Below, in pieces: positions 7,716 to 17,147 of a DNA stretch of 17,147 nucleotides (its first letter is position 1; every line of letters starts with the position of its first letter). The stretch lies in contig WSUB01000359.1 in NCBI GenBank assembly GCA_019633425.1, forward strand, positions 1 through 17,147. Direction: 5' to 3'. The DNA is from Tulasnella sp. 424. Taxonomy: Eukaryota; Basidiomycota; Agaricomycetes; Cantharellales; Tulasnellaceae. The notes under the pieces were generated by a model that did not search any database, had not been told where the DNA came from, and was given only the letters and a program-made list of their open reading frames with translations. A program made the position numbers and the translations under genes.

Positions 7716-9807
7716 CTAAGCCTGAGAGTTGACAGCACGGCGTTGCTTTTGGCTGCTGAACCTCTGCTGTTTATTCCTCTTTGCCTTCTCCAAAATCTCC
7801 GGATGACTTGCAAGATATTCAGCGGGCGTCAGGTTCGCCGCTTCCGCCAACTGCTTAGTCTCCCGAGCACAATCGCGATCTAGACCGACGTCCCAACGTT
7901 GACGCTTCTTTCCTCGCTGCACAGTCGGTGTTTCAAGAGGCTCTTGAAGGGCGCTTTCATTGGGATGCAATTGGACGGTGTTCATGCTGAAGTTGGCAGG
8001 GAGGGGGATGAGGTTGCTGGGTATTGGCGTCATGACGGTGGGGACAAGAGGGGCAAGGTTGTTTGGCATCGGAGTAAGGTTGTAGCTGGACGAGGGGTAA
8101 ATCTCCAGGGGTACGCCATTATCGTCAGAGGATGTGTTGAAGGAGACGCTGAAGACATCTTGGTACGTAGCAATTGGTGCTGGAGGTCCGGGTAGAAGTG
8201 GATCAGTCCCAGCGCTTGCGACATGGGCATCGGACTCGGGCAGTTTGGACGTCGCCGTGCTTGATGTTTGAGAAGCCTCCCTGCCGCCTTCGTTTTGAAG
8301 AACCGATACCTCGTCGTTTCGACCTTCGCTTTTTGCCTTGGCTCGCTTGACCTTTAGCTCTGTGAGCCGTGCCTTGTCAATCTTTGCAAAGTGGCAGCTC
8401 CCGGTGAGTAAAGCGTCGCGAACAGCTTCCATGTCGGCCTTTGTTTTGAAATCGCTTGGGTTTGTGAAGTAATTGAGAGGCCAGCCCTTGATTTCAACCA
8501 TGTAGCCCTCAGTTATTTTACTGAAGAAGTCCGTCCAAGGGAATTGGATGCGAGTTTCATTGGTGATTGCAGCTAGCGTCGCTTGGTGAGTCTTTTGTCT
8601 ACAACCAGTTCATTAGAAATCGGAAGAACTCACCAAGACTGTCTGATAGTAGTGTTCGGATCTCGGACTTGAGATTCACTTGACGTTGGTTTGCGTTCCT
8701 AGCAAGAGTCCCTATTGGCCACATCAGTTCGCGGCGACGTCACTCGTAGCTATTTTTGCTCACCAAAGAGTCCGGTCGTGAAATAGTTTTCCATCTGAAA
8801 GGCAAACTTGATCGGCTCCTGCTTGAACATTTTCTGAAAGTACTTCTTTGCTTCCTCAGTTGCAATGACTCGGGGCTCAACCCTGTGTTCCAACTTCGTC
8901 CGAACCGCGATGGCAATCACCTCGATCTCGCAGCGATGACCAAGGTCCTTAATCTGGAAATGGGGATGATATGTAAGTGAAAGCTCATTCCTGTCTGACC
9001 ATAAAACTCACTTCCTGGCTGATGTGATCCAGGGTTTTACGGACATCTGCTTTATGAGCGAGGAACTGTTTCTTGACAGCCGCTTCCCTCTCGGCTCGAT
9101 GTGACTCAAGCTGCTGTTTCAAAAATTCGACCTCCTCCGGTGCCCGATGTTGGACCTGCAGGTATGACTGCTTAGAAGCCTCTACTGCCTCACGTAATGT
9201 CGGCCCGATATTTTCTTCGTCCCCCATCTCCGAATGTTCGTGGTCGAGAGATCCTGGGATGGGTACATCCAGATTCTCGTGGGGGTGTGAGTCTGTTGGA
9301 GTGGTATCTTCCTGCTGATGAAGCTCAATATCATTCTCTGCTGGTTCTAAAGTTGACGGCTGAGCTGTCTCCGTGGTGGCGGTCTCCGCCGCGCTCTTTG
9401 TGGACTTTGTAGCGTTCTCTGCAGATCGAATCAGCATATGGATCGGCCGACACAGAAGATGTGGACTGACCTTCTCTGCGCTTCTTTGCCTCAATGTACT
9501 GATGGGCATTCCAAGGATTGGGCTTCCGACTACTGGATTTTTTACGTCCAAGACTAAGGACACCGGTTATGATATCATCGACGGTTGCGTTGATCTTTGG
9601 TGCCTCTTCTTCTGCAAAGCTGAGCATAGTTTGCCATAGCTCACAAATCTTTTCGTGGATAGCATCTTGCTTGGCATCGCGGGCAGCCTTTTTCACCACA
9701 CGCTCAGCCCGAGGGATCACCCGACGGGTGCGGCGTGCATTTGGCTGGTCGTATGGTTTCTTCGGCTGGCGACTCTTGCGAATATTAGAACTAGGCTGAG
9801 ACGGCAT
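7716..9807 (-). CDS. KDZ cargo protein 1: basic, coiled-coil protein with a WPL motif, unknown function
   Basis: Exons on the minus strand: 9807-9471, 9418-9012, 8953-8764, 8711-8634 and 8572-7716; introns are 52, 58, 52 and 61 bases, all GT-AG, and every phase joins, giving 622 residues. An upstream in-frame ATG at 9846 would add 13 residues. Residues 1-95 are very basic (RRTRRVIPRAERVVKKAARD). NPWNAHQYIEAKKRR (98-112) resembles the start of a degenerate HMG-box-like segment. An acidic linker follows, then a charged coiled coil around 205-248 (FLKQQLESHRAEREAAVKKQ). Exon 3 encodes a helical block (CEIEVIAIAVRTKLEH, MENYFTTGLFG). Residues 362-400 hold VEIKGWPLNYFTNPSDF and RDALLTGSCHFAKI. The C-terminal third is Pro/Ser/Asn-rich and ends in a basic tail (KRNKQQRFSSQKQRR) that looks like a nuclear signal. 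I recall uncharacterised mushroom proteins with the same order (N.WNA, helical block, WPL followed by a short helix), without a known role. A DNA-binding helper or accessory factor of the transposon is my inference. Confidence 0.82.
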
Positions 9808-9948
9808 GTTGATGGACGTGTCAGCTTGCGGTTCAAGTGGAAACAAAGATTGAGAGTCCGCCCAGCAACATCATGTGGGCGATTTCTGTCTAAACTAGAG
9901 CGTCGGCCATCCGATTCATTAAGTTCTAGGGAGCTACACAAGCCTAAT

Positions 9949-11004
9949 CTATGTTCTATAGCTCAACCGACCCGCTAAGTAAGCTACAGTACGTGCTAGC
10001 CCGAATCCAACAACTCCCTCCAACTTCCTGATACAGTCATGGCCTCGGCATGCTGTATCCGCAAGAATGCACTTAATCTTTGCGATTCCTGAATCTTTGA
10101 CCCCGTTCGCCACCAGAATGAAGTCCAGTTCGGGTGAGATACTGTACTCAGTCGGAACACGGGGCACTCCCCAGTCAGTCGGATCAATATACTGCTTTGC
10201 TGTCCCGGCGGTCTCGTACTCGAGACTCTTGAGCGTCAGGACATTGAAGTGCTGAGTGAGTGCCGCATAAGGGTCGCTTTGTCTTGCTGTCGCAGGTGTT
10301 GGGATTTGCGATGGTGGGGAAGAGGGTGGTGTGAACAAGGAGTTTGATTCTTCTTCGTCCGGAATGATCATCGAGATTGGTGGTGTAGGGTCGATGTCCA
10401 CAAGCAAAGTCCCCTGGATAGCTGTGTCCTGCAAGAGCTGCTCGTACTGATTGCAGTCTGGGCTCCAGGGGCCAATGTCTTCGCGTTGGCCTCTGCGCAT
10501 GCGGGCGGATGCTGCTGTCTCGTATGACTTCTGATGCTGAGCGTGCTCCTGAGCTCGGTGGCTGCGAAACTTGACATGGTGTTTGACAATGCCGTTGAGA
10601 AAGTTTTCGGCAGCTTGGGAGATCATAGTCTTGACTGATGGCGCCGTGGATTGTTGAATGGACCGGCTGAGGAAGGTGAACACCCGAGCATTGCTGGGGT
10701 TCTCATCATCTCGTGTATAATGCTCGATTGGTCCAAACATTGCCATGATTGGAATGTCGTGGCGGAGGTCCATGTCGTAGAGCTGTTGGGAACGCCGTCA
10801 AAATTAGAATCGACTCAAATTTTAGATCATCAGTGGGCGAAGGGGTACCAACCGCATCTAGTGTATCCACCAAACTTGCATTCCAAGCTTTTTGGCGTGT
10901 CTGGGGAGATCTAAGGTACCACGGAGCCAGTCCACACTCCATGTCAAGCTGGGGTGGAACTCCTCCAAAGATGCCACGTCGAAGATGGGCTCTGGCGTTG
11001 GCAT
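9949..11004 (-). CDS. KDZ cargo protein 2: orphan protein of 320 residues
   Basis: Two exons on the minus strand, 11004-10876 and 10782-9949, joined in phase 0 over a 93-base intron with a weak donor (GTTTGG) and a good acceptor (CCCAACAG). The ATG at 11004 has a favourable context (GCCAATGCC); the frame stays open upstream to an ATG at 11238, but that part reads poorly. I do not recognise the family. Visible features: an N-terminal acidic/aromatic segment (FDVASLEEFHPSLTWSVDWL), LYDMDLRHDIPIMAMFGP across the splice join, a charged helical region (KHHVKFRSHRAQEHAQHQ), a Pro/Ser-rich linker (FTPPSSPPSQIPTPATARQ), and a C-terminal block with TDWGVPRVPTEY, LDFILVANGVKD, CILADTACRGHDCI and VGFGLARTVAYLAG. 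There is no signal peptide or transmembrane span and no HxD...H dioxygenase pattern. It lies 142 bases upstream of cargo gene 1 on the same strand and downstream of the transposase. Confidence 0.7.
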
Positions 11005-12341
11005 TGGCGAGGGGGGTAACCGAGTACAGAGGAATCGAAGGCAAAAGATCTCGGGAACTGTATTGAGAGCGCATGAGGAAGCTGTTAATACTTTGTGTAG
11101 ATGGAAGTTTGATAGTAGCACTGGATCAAATTCGACAGTGGGTGGTCCTAGTTTGTTGGAATTTGCAAGGCTGTCCCTCTGAGGGATTCGCCGGCAGCTG
11201 CGCTTATTTAATGACACTAAGAACAAGGAGTCCAGCAAGAGAGCGCTCCAAGTGACTCTCTTAATGAGCCTACAAATGGCTAAGCTGATATGATATGCAT
11301 ATCACACACCATAAGGGCGGATTATTAGGAGACCCGAGGTATCCAGTTTGGGTGTTCCCTGCCTGTGGACTGCTTGTAGATTGTTACGGTAGACTCCATC
11401 TCACTTTACTGGGTGATAGCGGCGCAGATAATTAGCTGGTTCGACCGATATTTGGATGAGCTAAAGCCAGGAACCACACGAAATGCACATGTGGTTGGCT
11501 CCCATATTCGCTTTGCTCCTGCCGTCAGACTGCAGGGTGTCCCAATTGTAATGCCACCTAAGGGACCCACTCGGTCTATATTGAGCTCTGGTCAAAAAGT
11601 AGTTCATATTTGCTATCTCACTTTATGTTTAATTCATGTCTCTCATCAATCAGAGTCTACTCGGTGTGTTGAAGTTAACCTTGATCCAGTTTCGCGCTAT
11701 TACTACTCTCCGTGCCGATACAAGCCCGCTAAGACCAGAATTTTGCTGAGCTGGAGCTGACATTATGAAACAGTGTATGTACAGAGTGCTTGAAGTCGGC
11801 GATTTGGAGCACAGCAGTGAAGTTCAGGTCCTAAACCAAAGTATCAAGTCCGTCCGCCGCAGAATACACGGCCTTTGGGGTTGAGTTGAGGCTACCACCC
11901 TGTACAAGAACACAGATGGATTGGTCTTTCTGTCCATGAACTTAGAAGAATATGCTAATTCTTTGAGAACTGGGACCAAGACTGGTGTGGGGCTATAGTA
12001 ATGGTGGTCTATTTCCGGATCGCAGGCCCGTCGAGTCCGTCTTACCACTACTCGTCCGGCTCGATCCTTACTAAGTTAAGCAGCCCCACAACCTCATTTA
12101 GCAAATCGCTTCCCAGGGATTGACACCATCTCTTTTGTCAATAGACTGCCGCTATTCTCTGGCAAGGCCTTGGGCATGTACGGAGGGGGTGTGGAATCGC
12201 AGTTCTCAATTGTCTCCTCATGTCGTTCAAGTCTCTATCACACAGATACAACCCTCTCACAGTTAACAGCTCCACTCTATATCACAAACTGCATGCATAT
12301 GATAGTTGAATGGATTACAAAGCAAAGCGAAGACGTCTGGT
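11005..12341. other. 1.3-kb spacer inside the KDZ element
   Basis: This lies between the stop of the transposase and the start of cargo gene 2, so it should hold the terminator of one and the promoter of the other. A 14-base palindrome, TGATATGCATATCA, is at 11291-11304. A plus-strand open frame of 115 codons (11413-11760) opposes all other genes of the element and shows no motif; I do not call it a gene. No other structure was recognised. Confidence 0.6.
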
Positions 12342-15300
12342 CTACTCTATCTCGTGTACATAGTCATCAAAACGACCAATCTCATCCGCTACAAGTTCAT
12401 CCTCCTCGGGTAGTCGCGGCCGCAGCTCCGCTTCTCGATGGCTGGCATCCTCAGCATCACCCAAGAAGGGAGCGGAAGTAAAAGAGCCTTCAGCGGATCC
12501 TCTCCGACGACCTCCGTCCAACTCTCCACCCGAGAATCCAGGGAGGGCAGCAATCTGCGCAAGGCGGTGCTGTTGAACCCCACCCATTTCTACATGACGG
12601 TTGATAAGTAAATCAATCTCTTTCGCTATGAGAGGCTCCGCATGATCGCGACACTCCTTCAAGCGCCAGTACTCATCCTTCAGCCATGTATAAAGACGAC
12701 GGGCTTCGATGTTCAGCCGGCAAACCTCTTCTTCAGCTCGACGGACTTTGAGGTAGGACTGGGTAATTAGACGTGCGGCTGGAACTGCCCAAGGCTTCGT
12801 TCGGATGTCTTGGCGACAATCCCGCAAGAGCTCAAACTGAGAGAGATAGGAGTACTCCACGACCGCATCCCAGTCAAGGGTCGGTCGAGGTGGGCTCATT
12901 TTGCAAGCGAGGTTATTGTAGGCTGCAAGTGCTGTTCGGATCGCTTGTGAGCGGGCACGGAGTGCGTTGCCGATATGTTTCCGGAGCTTATATCCTATGA
13001 CAAGCATTGGTTAGCGAGTCGTGCAATGAGCAAATGCACGTGGCAGAGAGCTGACCCGTTCCTGAAAGGTTGAGCTTCTCAAGCTCGAACAGCCTCTGCA
13101 CTATCAGGAGCTCAACGCGATCCAGGGCCTTACGATAATCGCGGATCTTGACATGGGCGGAAGCCGCCTGATATTCGTCATCACTATTGGTCCAACGCCG
13201 AACGATCCCCATCCGGACTTCAACCCTTTTGATCTCCTCAAGCAGGCTTTGGCGTTGTTCAAAGGCATTGCGGCGGGAAGTTTCGAGCTTTGCCGTCCCC
13301 GACGATCCTTGGACCTGGATGTTGGGGTTGGTTGGTGTAGAGATGATCCACATGTGATCGATTTGTTCTATCTTTTGGCTTAAAAGGTGATAAGCTGAGG
13401 TAAGCTAACGATGTAAAATACAAGTTAACATACTCAATTTCACTTAGCTTGTCAAGGAGTTGGACATAGTGAATCGCGTTCACATCATACTCCGGTTCCG
13501 CTTGCAGCTCCTTCAAATACTTGCGCTCATCTTCGATCCATCCTTCAATCGTAGCGTTGCTGAGGTGGTGAGCAGCTTTGTATTCTTCAATAACTCTTTT
13601 CTCCGCTGAGAGTGTCGCAACGGCGGCTTTGTACTTGGTAAGAAGGCAATGGCCTAGACCCATAGCAAATGTCGCTGATTAGCCGGTGCAAGCTGTGTAT
13701 TCTTAATCCAGTAGTCACTCACCAAGGCGCTCCTGCATCTCCTGGTTCCAGTTTTCGAAATGTGCGGCGATGAAACGGTGGCGAGTGAACTTACTGGAAT
13801 GCCGCAGCGCCGACGCGATGCCGTTCAACGCTGAAAAAATACGCTCGCACGTCTCTACATCCTCGAGCCCAAACCCCTCCGAGGACCGGATATGGGTTTG
13901 TAGCTGACAGAGCCGGCCGTGGGCCCAACCATGGAAGGCAGGGACGGCAAAGCGGGACTGGGAGGCGACGAACTTTTCCTTCAAGAGTTCGCTCCTTCGT
14001 GCTGTTCCTTCCGCGGTGCATCCAATGTCGTAGCCAATGCCAAGTTGTCCTCCATAAAGATCGATAAGTCGATGTACCGTTGCTAACCAGTACTTCGACC
14101 TGAACAACAACAAGTTTTCGGCCGTAAGACATCCAAACTGAAGATCCGGTTTTCAAAAAGGAAGGACTTACAGTTCACCGCTGCGGACCATATCACATAT
14201 GGTAAGCACAATCTGGTGGCGGCAGGCTGAGATGAAGAAGCCGGTTTCATCGAACGCGTCCCAGGCCTTCTTCTCTGCATCGGGTGCGTTGGCTTTCCAG
14301 TTGTCGGTGCATGCCTTGAGGCCATCGGCTTGTTTTCGCTCGGCTTTTGTACGATTGACTTCATCGTGGAAGATGTTGACAGACGGGCGGTTTATATAGA
14401 AGTCCGAAGCGTCGAAGGTTCGCGTGTCGGCTTGGCCAGACGTAATGTCGCGCTTGACTGAGTTGTTGCCATCGATAGCCACGAGCATGCGGTACTTCAG
14501 GGGTTCTTCGCCCTCCAGCTGCAGAAGACTAGCTTAGAGCAAGTAGTATGTATCGTATAAAATCTTCATACCTCATATGTACAACAAGGGCATGCATTTC
14601 GTTGAACCAGCCTTTCTCATTACGATTCAGGGCCACTTTGACTCGGTGTTTGACGTTTTCAAGGTTAGAAAGATAAGCGTAGAAGGCCTCCTGTAACTGG
14701 TCGCGGAACAAGGGTCGATATGGTATCTACAAAACGACTCGGATGTTGAGCGAGGAACTCTTGAACAAGGATCAACAGCATGCTTACATTGTGTTTCTGG
14801 CAGAGAACTTTTGCCTTATGAAGAAAGGACCACCGTCCGCACTGAAGACGTTCTAGTCGATAGTCCTCAAGGGTCTCGAGTGAAAAGAGGGTTGTCGGAT
14901 AGGTAGGAACGGAGCCGAGGAAGCCTCGTTTGATTAGTGTGACATTCACGAAGGGATCCTCGTCAACGGACGGGAATAGCTGGTCTGGGCAGTAGTCTAA
15001 GAAGCATGGAAGTCAGTCTCCATACACTAGGTAGGCTAGACAGCTTGATTGTACGAGAGATAGATCACTTACGACTCATCGAAAGGGTTGTGGCTTCCCA
15101 TCCTTCAGCAATATCCTCTTCAAGTGGATCGATTCGCTCCAGGCCGTGTTTCCACTTGAGGTACGTGTCAGTGAGTACATCTAATTGCCGTGACCATTCC
15201 GCCTGTACCCTTTCCAGGCGTTCCCGTCTCGAGATAGTTTTATACTTGATTGGCCAATTGCGACAGCTGGAGATGGACATTAGCCTGAGGATGGCAGGGT

Positions 15301-15815
15301 ACCACAATCAAAGAGACTAGACACACCCTGACAAAAGAACAGCTCGTTGCTGAAGGTCGGCCATGATGTTCGGGTAGTCATTGCCTCCGTGGTTGGGGTC
15401 TCCCACTGGTCCGTAGGCTGCTAACTCTATATCTTGCCAAAAGCCATCTTCTATCGCGTCATTGGCCTCGCCCTCAATGGCCAAGATTACTTCTTCCGTC
15501 TCCTGATTGTAAGCTAAGGGTGAGAAGAGGAATCGTTGTCAATGGGGCGGCCAGTCTGGTTTTAAATACAACGTCGCTCAAGATCTTACCTTTGAGAAGC
15601 CGTCTCCTAGTAGAAAGCCAGTCCTCCTGGCAAGATGCGAGGTCCATGTGACGTACACGAGTGCCAGCCTGCTTGGACTTGCGGCCGGGCTTCCCTTTCT
15701 CAGCTGAGAGGACCGTCGAGTTCATGAGCCCTCGCCAGCCACGTTGGTGAATTGTTTCGGTGCCGGAGCGGTGGTGACCCGTACCGGTCTCTCGCTGCAT
15801 CGAATGAGGCGGCAT
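12342..15815 (-). CDS. KDZ transposase (CxC1-like type), ten exons, one-base frameshift in exon 5
   Basis: Exons on the minus strand: 15815-15590, 15513-15327, 15266-15073, 14996-14788, 14726-14572, 14518-14172, 14099-13723, 13653-13434, 13378-13056 and 12994-12342. Introns are 53-76 bases, all GT-AG, and phases agree at every join except for one missing base in exon 5. Corrected length is about 963 residues, normal for the family. The enzyme excises and reinserts the element. Landmarks: RRERLERVQAEW and YLKWKHG; a Cys-rich region (HYCPDQLFP, LQCGRWSFLHKAKVLCQKHN); LEGEEPLKY and AIDGNNSVKR (D340); CTDNWKAN and FDETGFFISACRH (394-425); GIGYDIGC (D464); FHGWAHGRLCQL; GLEDVETCERIFSALN (E525); RHSSKFTRHRFIAAHFENWN; and a long helical C-terminus with GYKLRKHIGNALRARSQAIRTAL. 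D340, D464 and E525 are my proposed catalytic triad. The deletion lies in the A3 run complementary to 14597-14599; the shifted frame just after it reads NACPCCTYE, the expected cysteine motif. Uncorrected and canonically spliced, translation stops at 14499-14497 after about 330 residues, before the catalytic core. The ATG at 15815 was chosen over the one at 15944 because the added N-terminus has no coding character. Confidence 0.92.
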
Positions 15816-15987
15816 TGTGCTGACTAGCGAGGTGTTGAGTGCAAGGTTCGCTTGAATTGATGGTTCGAAGGTCGGGAGGGTTGTCGAGATGAGGATGGTG
15901 GAGGAGCAAGGTAAACAATGGCACGTGACTAGCAGACAACACACACGAACAGCGCCTCGAGTACAGGGAATGTTGATAGAAATTACG

Positions 15988-16181
15988 ATGCACTAGCTAT
16001 TATGTATACATGTGCAGTACTGAAAGAACGAAGAAAATCGATCCACTGGCTGCTGAGATACGGGCAGGGCAGTGATCAAGAACGGGGACGACGATGCGGA
16101 CGAGGGTAGGACGACGACGACGCGGTTCGGAGCGGTCGGAGAGGTCGGAGAACGACGGGCCCTGAGGTACGCGCGCGCTCG
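15988..16181 (-). repeat. Right terminal inverted repeat of the KDZ element
   Basis: This is the reverse complement of 7290-7483 with three mismatches. Its inner edge lies 172 bases upstream of the transposase ATG (15815), so it probably forms part of the transposase promoter region. The outer end reads GGTACGCGCGCGCTCG and then gives way abruptly to unrelated flank (CATCAGCAAAAAGCC). Confidence 0.95.
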
Positions 16182-17147
16182 CATCAGCAAAAAGCCTTTT
16201 GGGATATATTTCTTAGGAAAACTATATAGTACACATATGCTATATATTGGACCACCAGTATATATTAGAGCATAACATATAATTGCAAGTTATATTATTG
16301 TATATCACTTTATAGCACTTTATAGCAAATAATATCTGCATAGCGTAATAGCATTTTATATCAGGATTTCACATTGCCTTGCTGAATTATTAGGGCACTG
16401 TAAACAATAGCTAAGTCTAATAGAAGTGTACTGACATAATTTTCATAGAAGAGTAGGCTTTAGTATAGTTTGTGCCAGTTTCCCCACCAAAAAAGTTACT
16501 AAAGTTGAAGTATAATTCCTTGTTTCTCCTCTCATTCATTTATATTTTCTCTCCAATAAGGCTCTTAATCGCAATCTCTAAACGAACATGGAGCCAACAT
16601 CTACGTGTACTCATAAACGGTATCTGCAAATGCGGCAATAGCGTCGCTTGCTGTTGTTGGGATCGTCGGATGAGGTTGGGGTGGGGGCATCTGATGCGAG
16701 GCTAAGTAGAAGCAAGGTATTGTTTTTGGTGATAATAAAGGTAAATAAACAGCGTAGGACTCCTACAAAGGAATTACAGAGGTGGCAATGGTACATTTTA
16801 TTATCGTTGGGATCGTCGGACTGGAGTTGGGGTGGAGGTATACAATGTGAAATAGAAAGCAACATCTTCCGACAAGATGCCAAAGGTTGGTTCCCAAACG
16901 AGCATAAGCGCGGAATCATATGCTTACCAGTGGGCTCTATTTGTGCCTCCCACAATAGCGAATGCGGTCATGGCCCGTCTGGGTACCTAGGTGAGGTGCA
17001 CTGTCGGAACGACAGCCAGTGCCGTCATTCTAATGAAATGGTAATGGTTGGTTGTTAAGATCTCCAGTGTGAGACTTTGTACACTTATCAGTCATTTTCC
17101 TTCGCAGATTCAACATCAGAGCAGGCAGCGATGACTCGTTTAGATGC
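16182..17147. other. AT-rich right flank without a convincing gene
   Basis: 16190-16560 is strongly AT-rich with short repeats such as CACTTTATAG in tandem near 16306-16325. A 136-codon open frame (16648-17058) covers the degenerate direct repeat and has low-complexity Gly/Trp text at its N-terminal end. Its last 45 codons are Cys/His-rich but match no zinc-binding spacing that I know. I do not call it a gene. Confidence 0.6.
16656..16838. repeat. Degenerate direct repeat pair
   Basis: GTTGGGATCGTCGGA is at 16656-16670 and 16806-16820. Each copy is followed by a GGTTGGGGTGG-like or AGTTGGGGTGG-like tail (to 16687 and 16838) and preceded by a weaker match (GCGGCAATAG, GGTGGCAATGG). The period is about 150 bases. 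Only two copies are seen; it could be part of a larger minisatellite or repeat unit. Confidence 0.65.

Larger units (their letters stand above)
7290..16181 (-). mobile_element. KDZ-type DNA transposon with two cargo genes
   Basis: The element is bounded by long terminal inverted repeats (7290-7483 and 15988-16181) and contains a KDZ transposase gene plus two further spliced genes, all on the minus strand. KDZ (Kyakuja-Dileera-Zisupton) elements are cut-and-paste transposons with an RNase H-fold transposase, expanded in mushroom genomes and known to carry extra genes. At 8,892 bases it is complete end to end. The two ends differ at only three of 194 positions, so insertion was recent or the ends have been homogenised. 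The outer limit is slightly uncertain: if the 8-base direct repeat GCGCGCGC (7293-7300 and 16171-16178) is the target duplication, the element proper is 7301-16170. Confidence 0.9.

Noticed and set aside
7716..11004. TET/JBP-type dioxygenase as KDZ cargo
   Set aside because: Neither cargo protein shows the HxD...H iron-binding pattern or the following Arg expected of that family.
11413..11760. 115-codon plus-strand open frame inside the KDZ element
   Set aside because: It opposes all other genes of the element and has no recognisable motif, splice partner or coding character; it fits a chance open frame in a spacer.
12025..12100. Possible 5S rRNA relic on the plus strand (CTCGTCCGGCTCGATC, AAGTTAAGCAG)
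   Set aside because: Only two short words resemble the internal part of 5S rRNA; the spacing between them is wrong and neither end of the molecule can be found.
15815..15944. Longer transposase N-terminus starting at 15944 (MCCLLVTCHCLPC)
   Set aside because: The extra 43 residues look like a chance extension (a Leu/Thr/Ser-rich run without conservation), and the ATG at 15815 starts the charged region typical of such N-termini.
16648..17058. 136-codon open frame with a Cys/His-rich end
   Set aside because: Its first half is the translation of a degenerate DNA repeat, and the Cys/His spacing fits no known zinc site; coding is unsupported.

Overview
The window looks like nuclear DNA of a mushroom-forming basidiomycete (Agaricomycetes). 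The genes are split by many introns of about 42-94 bases with GT-AG ends. Two recognisable fungal transposase types (KDZ and Tc1/mariner-like) are present, together with an F-box fragment and a C-terminal protein type that I recall only from Agaricomycetes. There is no bacterial-style gene packing. All exon joins given here were worked out by hand from splice sites and reading phase.

Layout. (1) 1-2309: a plus-strand, five-exon gene of unknown function whose first exon or start seems to lie left of the window; a run of 28 A lies just before its readable frame. (2) 2405-3638: a minus-strand Tc1/mariner-like DDE transposase in five exons, complete except for a TGA at codon 4 of the ancestral-looking frame. 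(3) 4203-4670: a degraded F-box gene fragment on the minus strand. (4) 4722-7289: 2.5 kb without a gene, holding a cluster of TGAGTCA motifs and a series of perfect hairpins. (5) 7290-16181: an 8.9-kb KDZ-type DNA transposon bounded by terminal inverted repeats of 194 bases that differ at only three positions. (6) 16182-17147: AT-rich flank with a degenerate direct repeat and no convincing gene.

The KDZ element is the main feature. All three of its genes are on the minus strand: the transposase (15815 to 12342, ten exons, about 963 residues), a 320-residue orphan (11004 to 9949, two exons), and a 622-residue basic, coiled-coil protein (9807 to 7716, five exons). The near-identical ends and the intact splice sites and frames of both cargo genes suggest a recent insertion. 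The transposase carries a one-base deletion in an A run that destroys the frame just before its Cys-Pro-Cys-Cys motif, so this copy is either freshly dead or has a sequencing error at that point. Neither cargo gene shows the TET/JBP dioxygenase pattern known from some fungal KDZ elements. A KDZ transposon with this pair of cargo proteins is the best candidate here for an undescribed system.
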